Source: Streptomyces sp. TLI_105 | Lineage (GTDB): Bacteria > Actinomycetota > Actinomycetes > Streptomycetales > Streptomycetaceae | DNA length: 64,000 nucleotides | Direction: 5' to 3' | Assembly (NCBI RefSeq): GCF_900105415.1 | Contig: NZ_FNSM01000001.1 | Coordinates: forward strand, 3,934,501-3,998,500 | Shown here: positions 1 through 7,509 of the stretch, piece after piece | Position numbering within the stretch: the stretch's first letter is position 1 | How the letters are laid out: each line of letters starts with the position of its first letter | Translations under genes and position numbers: made by a program | The notes under the pieces: model-generated | What the model was told of the DNA's origin: nothing | What the model saw: the letters and a program-made list of their open reading frames with translations, nothing else | The model's database searches: none

Positions 1-1682
1 GCCGCCTCCTCCCGCGCGAGGAGCGCGCTGAGCGCCCCGGCGAGCACCTCGGCGGCGGGGTTGACCGGCTCGTCGTCGTCCTCTTCGGGGCCGGCGGGGA
101 GGACGAGGGCGGGGTCGAGGGCGGAGGCGTGCTCGGGCTCGTCGGCGGGGGTGGGGGCGGGCTCGGGCTGGAGCTGGGGCTCGTCGACTCCGGTGGCGGC
201 GGAGGGCTCGGACTCGTCGGCGCCCGTGCCGCGCCGAAGCTCGGGTCCGTCGAGGCCGGCACCGTGCCCGGGCTCGCCGGCTCCGGTGCCACGCTTCGGC
301 CCGGGCTCGTCGGCATCGGTGGCGCGCTCCGGCCCCGGCCCCTCGGCACCGGTGATGCGCTCCGGTCCGGGCTCGCCGACACCGGTGGCGCGCTCGTGCC
401 GGGGCTCGTGCTCGGGGCGGGAGGTCGTCAGGTGGGCCATCACGCGGGTCAGGGTCGGGCCTGTCGCGCCGGAGGCCGGTCCGTCGGCGGCGGCGGCCAC
501 ACCGAGGCCGTCGAGGACCTGGTGCAGGCGGGCCGCGTCGGTGCGCCACTTCCGGTCGACGACCTCCTCCGGATACTGGCTCCACTCCACCGGCGCCCAG
601 TCGGGGCCGGGCTCGGCGGGGCCGCCGTGGAAGAGGCGGGCGGCGAGCAGCGAGGTGGCCTCGTCGACGGCCCCGGGCTCCTCCAGGAGGTCGCAGGCGG
701 GACGCTCGCCGAGCCGGGAGGAGAAGCCCTCCGCGAGCCGGTCCCGGCGGGAGAGCTCGGTGAGGGCGGAGACCACGCCCGCGTCGAGCTTGGCGGGCCA
801 GCGGCCCATGCGCCAGGCGGGCAACGCGACCCGGGTGAGCAGGCGGTCCCAGCCCGCGTAGGCCAGGCCGACCTGCTCCTGGGCGACGATCCGTACGCCG
901 TAGTCCACGGCCTGGGCGCGCTCCGAGCCGGCGGCGGCGACTCCGCGCTCCATCTCGGCGGCGTGTCCTCGGCAGGCGCGCAGCAGCACGCGGGCGACCT
1001 GCCCGACGCCATGGGCTCCGAGCCGGCGGAGCGGGCCGAGGCCGGGGTCCCGGGGCACGGCGACGGCGGCGTCCAGACCGCGGACGAAGCGGCGGGCGGC
1101 GGCTATGTCGGGGTGGGCGGCCGGTCCCGTACCGGCGACGACGGGGGCGAGGACCGCCCGCAGCTCGCCGACGCGCATCCACCACAGGAAGGGCGAGCCT
1201 ATGACCAGGACCGGGGCGCCGTCTCCGCCGGACGTCCGGTGGAGGCGGTGGGCCCGGTGGGTGCGGTCCTCCAGCCAGCTGTCGCAGTCCGGGGTGAGGG
1301 CTATCGCTGCGGGCGCGGGGACGCCGAGCCGGTCGGCCAGATCGCGGACGAGCCGGTAGAGATCGGGGGCGGCGGACTCGGCGAGCTCCACCGTCGGCGT
1401 GGCGGCCGGACGGGCCCGGGTGACGACGAGGGCGACGACCGCCGCGGCGAGGAGCACGACGACGGCGAGGACGGTCACGACCCAGCGGGCCGTGTCCCAA
1501 CCCGCTCCGGTGAAGTGGCCGGTGACCCCGCCCGCGTACAGGACGACGGCCACGGCGGCGGGGAGCACCGCGAGGCCCAGCGCCCTGCCCCGGACGCGGA
1601 GGACGGCGAGGGCCCGGGAGCGCGCGGCGCGCGCACCCCACTCCTCGCCGACAACGGAACCGGTACCGGACACGCCGTTCAT
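1..1682 (-). CDS. M48-like membrane protein with degenerate peptidase motif (partial, 3' end outside window)
   Basis: The frame is open from ATG 1682 to the window edge, with a strong ribosome site (GGAGGGGG) just upstream. The N-terminus has two hydrophobic helices (about residues 25-48 and 55-78), followed by a domain resembling M48 peptidases: a segment like VLVIGSPFLWW and then GELRAVLAPVVAG. The latter sits where M48 enzymes carry the HExxH zinc motif, but here there is no H-E-x-x-H, so I infer a non-catalytic relative. From about residue 405 the chain becomes acidic and Pro/Gly/Glu-rich with degenerate 11-13-residue repeats of the type EPGPERATGA. The M48 assignment rests on motif spacing only. 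It lies upstream of purD in the same orientation; the 280 bp between them (1683-1962) shows no convincing gene. Confidence 0.6.
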   Translation of the reverse strand, partial: MNGVSGTGSVVGEEWGARAARSRALAVLRVRGRALGLAVLPAAVAVVLYAGGVTGHFTGAGWDTARWVVTVLAVVVLLAAAVVALVVTRARPAATPTVELAESAAPDLYRLVRDLADRLGVPAPAAIALTPDCDSWLEDRTHRAHRLHRTSGGDGAPVLVIGSPFLWWMRVGELRAVLAPVVAGTGPAAHPDIAAARRFVRGLDAAVAVPRDPGLGPLRRLGAHGVGQVARVLLRACRGHAAEMERGVAAAGSERAQAVDYGVRIVAQEQVGLAYAGWDRLLTRVALPAWRMGRWPAKLDAGVVSALTELSRRDRLAEGFSSRLGERPACDLLEEPGAVDEATSLLAARLFHGGPAEPGPDWAPVEWSQYPEEVVDRKWRTDAARLHQVLDGLGVAAAADGPASGATGPTLTRVMAHLTTSRPEHEPRHERATGVGEPGPERITGAEGPGPERATDADEPGPKRGTGAGEPGHGAGLDGPELRRGTGADESEPSAATGVDEPQLQPEPAPTPADEPEHASALDPALVLPAGPEEDDDEPVNPAAEVLAGALSALLAREEA

Positions 1683-1962
1683 CACCCCCTCCTGTCCTCG
1701 ACGGGACTGCCTGTGGCGGTGTTGCTCACTCCCCCACTGTGGCACCCGTCACTGACATCGCAATGCCGGTGGGCCAAGTGCCGGAATGCCTTCGCCGCAC
1801 CCTAGTTGGGGCTGTGGCGGGCGTCATCCGTATGGCCGAGCCGTCACTCGATGGAATGGCTTTGGGTAAAGGTGATGGCGCACTTGCGGCCGTGTGGTTC
1901 ACGAGTTCCGCACCACACGGCCACAAGAGGAATCAGGCGAAATCAGCAGGAATCAAGCGGGA

Positions 1963-3216
1963 TCAGGCCTCGGCGGCCTTCCGCGCGATGTCCGTACGGT
2001 GCTGCGACCCGTCAAGGCGGATACGGCCGACCGCCGCGTACGCCCGCTCGCGGGCCTGCGCCAGGTCCGAACCGGTGGCGGTGACCGACAGGACGCGCCC
2101 GCCGGCGCTCAGGACCGCGCCGTCCTCGCCCCGCTTCGTACCGGCGTGCAGCACGTACGCGTGCGGGGCGTCCTTCTCCGCGATCTCGTCCAGGCCCTCG
2201 ATCGGGTCGCCCGTGCGCGGGGTGTCCGGGTAGTTGTGGGAGGCGACGACCACGGTGACGGCGGCCTCGTCGCTCCAGCTCAGCGGGGCCTGGTCGTCCA
2301 GGGTGCCGTTCGCGGAGTGCAGCAGGACGCCCGCGAGCGGGGTCTTCAGACGGGCCAGGACGACCTGGGTCTCGGGGTCGCCGAAGCGCGCGTTGAACTC
2401 GATGACCCGGACGCCGCGGCTGGTGATCGCCAGACCCGCGTAGAGGAGGCCGGAGAACGGCGTGCCGCGGCGGCGCAGCTCGTCGACCGTCGGCTGCAGG
2501 ACGGTCTCCAGGACCTCCTCGACCAGCTTCGGGTCGGCCCAGGGCAGCGGCGAGTAGGCGCCCATGCCACCGGTGTTCGGGCCCTCGTCGCCGTCGAGCG
2601 CGCGCTTGAAGTCCTGCGCGGGCTGCAGCGGGAGGACGGTGGTGCCGTCGGTGATCGCGAAGAGGGAGACCTCGGGGCCGTCCAGGTACTCCTCGATGAC
2701 CACCCGGTCGCAGGCGAGCGCGTGCGCCCGCGCCTGCTCGACGTCCTCGGTGACGACGACGCCCTTGCCGGCCGCGAGGCCGTCGTCCTTGACCACGTAC
2801 GGAGCGCCGAAGGCGTCGAGCGCCTCGTCGATCTCCTCCGGGGTGGTGCAGACGTAGCTGCGGGCGGTGGGGACCCCGGCGCCGGCCATGACGTCCTTGG
2901 CGAAGGCCTTGGAGCCCTCCAGCAGCGCCGCCTCCTGGGACGGGCCGAAGACGGGGATGCCGGCCGCGCGGACGGCGTCGGCGACGCCGGCGACGAGCGG
3001 GGCCTCCGGGCCGACGACGACCAGCTCGGCGCCCAGCTCGGTGGCGAGCGCGGTGACGGCCGCGCCGTCCAGCTGGTCGACGGCGTGCAGCTCCGCGACC
3101 TCCGCGATTCCGGCGTTGCCGGGCGCGCAGTGCAGAGCGGTGACGTCGGGATCGAGGGAGAGAGAGCGGCACAGGGCGTGTTCGCGGGCGCCGCCGCCGA
3201 TGACGAGGACCTTCAC
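1963..3216 (-). CDS. purD: Phosphoribosylamine-glycine ligase
   Basis: Catalyses ATP-dependent joining of glycine to 5-phosphoribosylamine, the second step of de novo purine synthesis, in the cytoplasm. The N-terminus reads MKVLVIGGGAREHA, the PurD signature; an ATP-grasp core follows, with GPNTGGMGAYSP near residue 220 and ARFGDPETQVVL near residue 285. I chose GTG 3216 because it places the signature at residue 1 and gives 417 residues, the usual family length; an upstream extension to 3303 has no family match. It follows dnaX on the same strand after 61 bp and may be co-transcribed. Confidence 0.96.
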   Translation of the reverse strand: MKVLVIGGGAREHALCRSLSLDPDVTALHCAPGNAGIAEVAELHAVDQLDGAAVTALATELGAELVVVGPEAPLVAGVADAVRAAGIPVFGPSQEAALLEGSKAFAKDVMAGAGVPTARSYVCTTPEEIDEALDAFGAPYVVKDDGLAAGKGVVVTEDVEQARAHALACDRVVIEEYLDGPEVSLFAITDGTTVLPLQPAQDFKRALDGDEGPNTGGMGAYSPLPWADPKLVEEVLETVLQPTVDELRRRGTPFSGLLYAGLAITSRGVRVIEFNARFGDPETQVVLARLKTPLAGVLLHSANGTLDDQAPLSWSDEAAVTVVVASHNYPDTPRTGDPIEGLDEIAEKDAPHAYVLHAGTKRGEDGAVLSAGGRVLSVTATGSDLAQARERAYAAVGRIRLDGSQHRTDIARKAAEA

Positions 3217-3277
3217 GCCTGCCAGGGTAGCCCGCGGGGCGGGATGCCCCTTGTGCGGGCCACCGAGCGAGACGGCC

Positions 3278-5401
3278 CTACTCGTTCGTGTATTCCTCCA
3301 CAACCGTCGCTCCCAGCTCGCGCACGATCAGATCGTGCCCGGAGAGCGCGGAGTCGACGAGGTCCGGATCGTCCTCCTCCGGGACGTCGTCCTCGGGCGC
3401 CACGGGCTGCGGCGCCGGCGGGGAGTACGCGGGCGCGGGAGCGGGCGGCGGGGCCTGCTGGAACGAGGCGGCCGGAGCGGGCTGCGCCTGTACGGGGGCG
3501 GGCGGCGGGCCCTGCTGGAACGCGGGCGCGGGAGCGGCGGCGGGCGCGGGAGCGGCGGACCGCCCACCCCCGAAACCACCGGCTCCGCTTCCACCGCCGA
3601 AGCCTCCGGTTCCGCCCGAGCCGCCGAAGCCGGTGGCGGCGGGCGGGGGCGCGGAGCCGCCCGAGGGATCGATGATCGCCTCGATCTTCCAGTTCACGTT
3701 GAACTGCTCGGCGAGGGCCTGCTTGAGGACGTCCTCGCTGCCGCTGCTCGCGAAGTTGTCCCGGGCACCGGCGTTGAGGAAGCCGAGCTGGAGCGTCGTG
3801 CCGTCGAACCCCGCCACCTGGGCGTTCTGGCTGAGCAGGATCCAGGTGAAGCGGCGCCGGTTCTTGACGGCGTCGAGGATCTGCGGCCACAGGTTCCGCA
3901 CCTGGGCCGTGTCCCCGCCACCGCCCGCGGCGGCCGGCGGCGGGGCCTGCGGCGCGGACTGCGCCTGCACGGGCGCGGGGGCCGGGACGGAGGGCGCCGC
4001 GGACGCGCCGGGCCAGGCGCCGGGCGCGCCGCCGCCGGGGGCGGCGGCACCCGGCCAGGCACCGGGCCGGGCCGCGGCGGGCTGCTCCTGCACGGGCGCG
4101 GGGGCCGGCGGCGCGGGCTGCGCCTGGACCGGGGCGGGGGCCGGCGGGGGCGGGGCCATCGGGGTGTGGGCCTCCGGGCCGGGCACGTACGCCATGGCGG
4201 GCGCCGGAGGTCCGGGCGTGAAGACGGGCGCGGGCGCGGCGGCCGCCCCGCGCTCCAGCCGGTCGAGCCGCGCCTGGAGGGAACGCTCGTCGTCGAAGGC
4301 GGCGGGCAGCAGCACGCGCGCGCAGATCAGCTCCAGCTGCAGCCGGGGCGAGGTGGCCCCGCGCATCTCGGTCAGTCCCGCGTTGACGAGGTCGGCCGCA
4401 CGGCTCAGCTCGGCCGCACCGAAGACGGAGGCCTGGGCCTGCATGCGCTCGATGACGTCGACGGGGGCGTCGATGAGCCCCTTCTCGGCGGCGTCGGGCA
4501 CGGCGGCGAGGATCACGAGGTCCCGCAGCCGCTCCAGCAGATCGGCGACGAACCGCCGGGGGTCGTTCCCGCCCTCGATGACCCGGTCGACGACCTCGAA
4601 GGCGGCGGCGCCGTCCCCGGCGGCGAACGCGTCGACGACGGAGTCGAGCAGCGACCCGTCCGTGTATCCGAGAAGGGAGGTGGCCATGGAATACGTCACA
4701 CCGTCGTCGGCGGCACCGGCGAGCAGCTGGTCCATCACCGACATCGAGTCACGCACGGACCCGGCGCCGGCGCGGACGACCAGCGGCAGCACCCCGTCCT
4801 CGACGGGAATGCCCTCGCGCCCGCACACCTCGCCGAGGTACTCCCGGAGCGTCCCCGGCGGCACGAGCCGGAAGGGGTAGTGATGGGTCCGCGACCGAAT
4901 GGTCCCGATGACCTTCTCGGGCTCGGTGGTGGCAAAAATGAACTTGAGGTGCTCCGGCGGCTCCTCGACCACCTTCAGGAGGGCGTTGAAGCCCGCCGAG
5001 GTGACCATGTGGGCCTCGTCGATGATGTAGATCTTGTACCGGCTGGAGGCGGGCCCGAAGAAGGCCTTCTCCCGCAGGTCACGGGCGTCGTCCACGCCAC
5101 CATGGGAAGCGGCGTCGATCTCGATGACGTCGATCGACCCCGGCCCGTTCCGCGCGAGGTCCCGACAGGACTGGCACTCACCGCACGGGGTGGGCGTGGG
5201 CCCCTGCTCGCAGTTCAGACACCGCGCGAGGATGCGCGCACTGGTCGTCTTGCCACACCCGCGGGGCCCGCTGAACAGGTACGCGTGATTGACCCGGTTG
5301 TTCCGCAGGGCCTGCTGCAACGGGTCGGTGACATGCTCCTGCCCGATGACCTCGGCGAAGGACTCGGGACGGTAGCGGCGGTACAGCGCGAGAGACGACA
5401 C
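3278..5401 (-). CDS. dnaX: DNA polymerase III subunit gamma/tau
   Basis: Clamp-loader ATPase of the replicative polymerase. It shows the AAA+ order: ALYRRYRPESFAEVIGQ at the N-terminus, Walker A GPRGCGKTTSA, the four-Cys zinc module (CLNCEQ...CGECQSC), DEAH box IIDEAHM, sensor 1 FIFATTEPEKV and sensor 2 GSVRDSMSV. After about residue 390 it turns into a long Pro/Ala/Gln-rich linker with repeated PAPVQAQPA-type units, then a tau-like C-terminal domain and a second Gly/Pro-rich tail. I prefer GTG 5401 (MSSLALYRRY) to ATG 5431; TATAAC lies nine bases before it and no ribosome site is obvious, so the message may be leaderless. purD lies downstream on the same strand. Confidence 0.95.
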   Translation of the reverse strand: MSSLALYRRYRPESFAEVIGQEHVTDPLQQALRNNRVNHAYLFSGPRGCGKTTSARILARCLNCEQGPTPTPCGECQSCRDLARNGPGSIDVIEIDAASHGGVDDARDLREKAFFGPASSRYKIYIIDEAHMVTSAGFNALLKVVEEPPEHLKFIFATTEPEKVIGTIRSRTHHYPFRLVPPGTLREYLGEVCGREGIPVEDGVLPLVVRAGAGSVRDSMSVMDQLLAGAADDGVTYSMATSLLGYTDGSLLDSVVDAFAAGDGAAAFEVVDRVIEGGNDPRRFVADLLERLRDLVILAAVPDAAEKGLIDAPVDVIERMQAQASVFGAAELSRAADLVNAGLTEMRGATSPRLQLELICARVLLPAAFDDERSLQARLDRLERGAAAAPAPVFTPGPPAPAMAYVPGPEAHTPMAPPPPAPAPVQAQPAPPAPAPVQEQPAAARPGAWPGAAAPGGGAPGAWPGASAAPSVPAPAPVQAQSAPQAPPPAAAGGGGDTAQVRNLWPQILDAVKNRRRFTWILLSQNAQVAGFDGTTLQLGFLNAGARDNFASSGSEDVLKQALAEQFNVNWKIEAIIDPSGGSAPPPAATGFGGSGGTGGFGGGSGAGGFGGGRSAAPAPAAAPAPAFQQGPPPAPVQAQPAPAASFQQAPPPAPAPAYSPPAPQPVAPEDDVPEEDDPDLVDSALSGHDLIVRELGATVVEEYTNE

Positions 5402-5458
5402 GTATACGAGGTTATAGGCGCCCACCGACAACCCGGGAAAACGGGAACGGGCGGGAGC

Positions 5459-5551
5459 GGGGGCGCGGGGCGCGACCCGGGGCGCGGGGCGCGGGGCGCG
5501 GACGAGGCGAGGTCAGGGGCGCGGGGCGCGGCGAGGTCAGGGGCGCGGCCC
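5459..5551. repeat. GGGGCGC-type low-complexity repeat
   Basis: Between dnaX and the SRP RNA the sequence is dominated by tandem GGGGCGC units (about eight), with GAGGTCAGGGGCGCGG occurring twice. It encodes nothing I can support. Confidence 0.7.
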
Positions 5552-5564
5552 AGGGAACGCAAGC

Positions 5565-5650
5565 GCCCCCCACGCACCTGCCAGAGCCGACCTACCCTTG
5601 CTGCCTTCCGGCCCTGGGGGAGTTCAGTCAGATAGCACCGCGTGAGGGGC
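5565..5650 (-). ncRNA. ffs: Small signal recognition particle RNA (4.5S-like)
   Basis: On the minus strand the sequence contains the invariant SRP domain IV core, GGGCCGGAAGGCAGCAAGGG, whose GGAA loop binds Ffh. The flanking strands close it: an 11-bp terminal helix pairs 5640-5650 with 5565-5575 (one G-U). Mature ends may lie a few bases further out. It is the RNA part of the particle that targets membrane and secreted proteins co-translationally. Confidence 0.93.
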
Positions 5651-5775
5651 TCCGCCCAGCGTACCCGATCCGAACCCCCACCTGTCCCCCCCCCTCCCCG
5701 ACCTGCACCCCTCACCCACCCCCACGCCGAGATCACGTGCGCGAGCACCCCTTCCGGTCATGTAATGTTCTCCCC

Positions 5776-5863
5776 GGAGGATTCGCCTAGAGGCCTAGGG
5801 CGCACGCTTGGAAAGCGTGTTGGGGGCAACCCCTCACGAGTTCGAATCTCGTATCCTCCGCCA
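5776..5863 (+). tRNA. tRNA-Ser (anticodon GGA)
   Basis: An 88-nt cloverleaf with a long variable arm. The acceptor stem GGAGGAT pairs with ATCCTCC, the anticodon loop TTGGAAA is closed by CACGC/GCGTG, and the T-loop is TTCGAAT. Discriminator G and CCA are encoded (5860-5863). It reads serine codons UCC/UCU. The accessory island at 5.9-13.5 kb starts just 3' of it, the usual place for integrase-mediated insertion, though I see no integrase or second att copy. Confidence 0.97.
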
Positions 5864-5887
5864 TTGCTCTCACCGGGCAATTCGTTG

Positions 5888-5917
5888 AAGGGCCCCACCG
5901 TTCGCGGTGGGGCCCTT
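5888..5917 (+). terminator. Hairpin terminator after tRNA-Ser
   Basis: A perfect 13-bp stem (AAGGGCCCCACCG with its complement) closes a TTCG tetraloop and is followed by a short T-containing stretch. It can serve the tRNA and, on the other strand, the convergent gene ending at 5943. Confidence 0.8.
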
Positions 5918-5942
5918 CGACGTACATGGTTACAGTTCCCGT

Positions 5943-7205
5943 CTACCGCCCGTTGAGGACGGCCCGGCAGACGTTGCAGTACATAGCCGCGTTCTGCCCG
6001 TAACGCCGCATCATCTGGCTGCAGCCGACGCACAGCCCAAGCTCCCATGGCGGGCAGCCCAGCGCCGCGGAGGCGGCGGCGCGTTCTACGGCGGTGATCC
6101 GCATCGAGTCGCGGGAGCGCTGGACCGGCATACGAGGAAGCGTGAAGCCGCCCGTCGGCTGATCGAGATCGCGGACGGGACGCCTGTCACTGATGAACCA
6201 GCCCTCCTCACCCGCTCGGCAGCTGCGGTCGATCTCCTGCTCGGCGAAGGTGATCACGTCGTCCTCCTCTTCGGCCGGAGCCATCGGAAGAGGGACCCTC
6301 TCGCCGATGAGCTCCTGCCAAAGCGTGCGATCGTCGGCCGAGACCCACATGTGCCGACCGGCGCGGCCGCTTCTTCGGTTGGGCACGTAGACCGGGACGC
6401 TCTCGCCCGTAGCGCTCTGCAGGACCAGGTCCTCGATGTGGACGGGCTCACGTTGAGGGAGGCACAGCGCGGGCACGAACCAGTCCGCGTGAATCGCGCC
6501 ACAGTGGCCGGCGCCTTCGCTGAAGAGGCAGTGTCGCTCGCTACTCGGAACGCACTTCCAGACTTCGAGGTGCCGGTACCCGCCACGGATCACCATCTCC
6601 TTGCCGTCGGCGATGTCCTTCCACGGCATGTCGTCCACGCGCGCCCAGGGAGCCCGGTCAATCAGGGAAGCCGTCCGGTCCTTCGCCACCCAGAGCGGCG
6701 TGATGCCGTGCTCCACGGCGTTGACCGAGCGCCGGTGCACGCTGCTGGGACTGAGGTGGTGGTACTGGATCTCCCAGCCGATCCGTATGCCGCCGGGCCC
6801 GACGACGACGGCGTCCGAGACGCTGCGCCGGCTGCCCATGGGAACCTCGGCTTCGGCATCCAGGCCGTACCGCCCGGCGGTCTCGACGATCCGCTCCTTG
6901 GTGGCCTTGTGCTGGGCGCTCTCCGCCGGCGTCGCCTTGTGCGTAATCGGAAGATGCGAGGCGACGAGCGGCCGCCGACCGCCTACGCGCCCTCGGCGGA
7001 TGAACATCCAGGGCGACTTGCCACCCGATTCCGACAGGCACTCGCGTTTCTCGTGGTGCGCCAGGCATTCAAGCAGCTGCGGATCGCGCTCGGAGACGCT
7101 GGCGGTGATCTCCTGGAGCAGATCGGGTCGGTCCGGGTGACCGAGGTCGGGCAGGGACAGATTGATCTCTATGCCATATCCGGTGTGCCACACCCCATTT
7201 GCCAT
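5943..7205 (-). CDS. CoiA-like nuclease-fold protein with C-terminal zinc ribbon
   Basis: A 420-residue protein with the core of the competence protein CoiA family, a restriction-endonuclease-like fold. Asp131 (RRSVSDAVVV) is followed by Glu145-x-Gln147 in GWEIQYHHLS, matching the D...ExQ active site of that family. The C-terminus has a zinc ribbon, Cys392-x2-Cys395 and Cys410-x2-Cys413. Start ATG 7205 has GGTGGAGA upstream. A nuclease acting on DNA is the family expectation; its substrate here is unknown. It is divergent from the kinase-helicase gene and sits between a tRNA and a defence-like pair, so I infer an accessory or defence role rather than natural competence. Codon choice is less extreme than in neighbouring core genes, suggesting transfer. 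Confidence 0.65.
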   Translation of the reverse strand: MANGVWHTGYGIEINLSLPDLGHPDRPDLLQEITASVSERDPQLLECLAHHEKRECLSESGGKSPWMFIRRGRVGGRRPLVASHLPITHKATPAESAQHKATKERIVETAGRYGLDAEAEVPMGSRRSVSDAVVVGPGGIRIGWEIQYHHLSPSSVHRRSVNAVEHGITPLWVAKDRTASLIDRAPWARVDDMPWKDIADGKEMVIRGGYRHLEVWKCVPSSERHCLFSEGAGHCGAIHADWFVPALCLPQREPVHIEDLVLQSATGESVPVYVPNRRSGRAGRHMWVSADDRTLWQELIGERVPLPMAPAEEEDDVITFAEQEIDRSCRAGEEGWFISDRRPVRDLDQPTGGFTLPRMPVQRSRDSMRITAVERAAASAALGCPPWELGLCVGCSQMMRRYGQNAAMYCNVCRAVLNGR

Positions 7206-7418
7206 TTCTCCACCATAAGAAGAACCACTGGTGCTCCAACAGGGCGCATGGTCAGAGGCGTTGGCAGCAGTTGCCCTGCACTACCGAATCGCCGGGGGTA
7301 TCGAGCGGGCCGAAGGGACCGTCGAACTCCCGGGTGGGCAAGGGCTCCGCAACAGCCTGCCTCGATCCCATCCGAGTTGTGCGTGCGCATGTCTGAAACC
7401 AGCCTCAGTGGTTCCGCG

Positions 7419-7438
7419 AGCGTGAGTAGGATCACGCT
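7419..7438. promoter_or_regulatory. Inverted repeat, possible operator
   Basis: AGCGTGA-N6-TCACGCT is a perfect 7-bp inverted repeat about 75 bp upstream of the kinase-helicase start. It is too short to be a typical terminator and is a candidate repressor site. Confidence 0.4.
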
Positions 7439-7446
7439 TCACCCGC

Positions 7447-7464
7447 GCGGCCAGGTAGGGCCGC
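7447..7464. promoter_or_regulatory. Second inverted repeat, possible operator
   Basis: GCGGCC-AGGTAG-GGCCGC is a perfect 6-bp inverted repeat with the same 6-nt spacer as the neighbouring repeat at 7419, about 27 bp away centre to centre. Confidence 0.35.
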
Positions 7465-7509
7465 CCGCAGTGTCTACTCACCCGCTCCCCAGCTCGCGAA
7501 GGTGGATGG

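Larger units (their letters stand above)
7206..7509. promoter_or_regulatory. Divergent control region of the island
   Basis: This 304-bp gap separates the CoiA-like gene from the kinase-helicase gene and must hold both promoters. It contains two inverted repeats (7419-7438 and 7447-7464), listed separately. A ribosome-site-like GGTGGATGG immediately precedes ATG 7510. Confidence 0.6.

Noticed and set aside
3217..3303. Longer N-terminus for purD
   Set aside because: The extra 29 residues lack family similarity; the GTG at 3216 gives the standard start.
2867..5635. A 922-codon open frame on the plus strand
   Set aside because: It is the antisense shadow of dnaX and purD, produced by the GC bias; its translation is Gly/Arg-rich with no family match.
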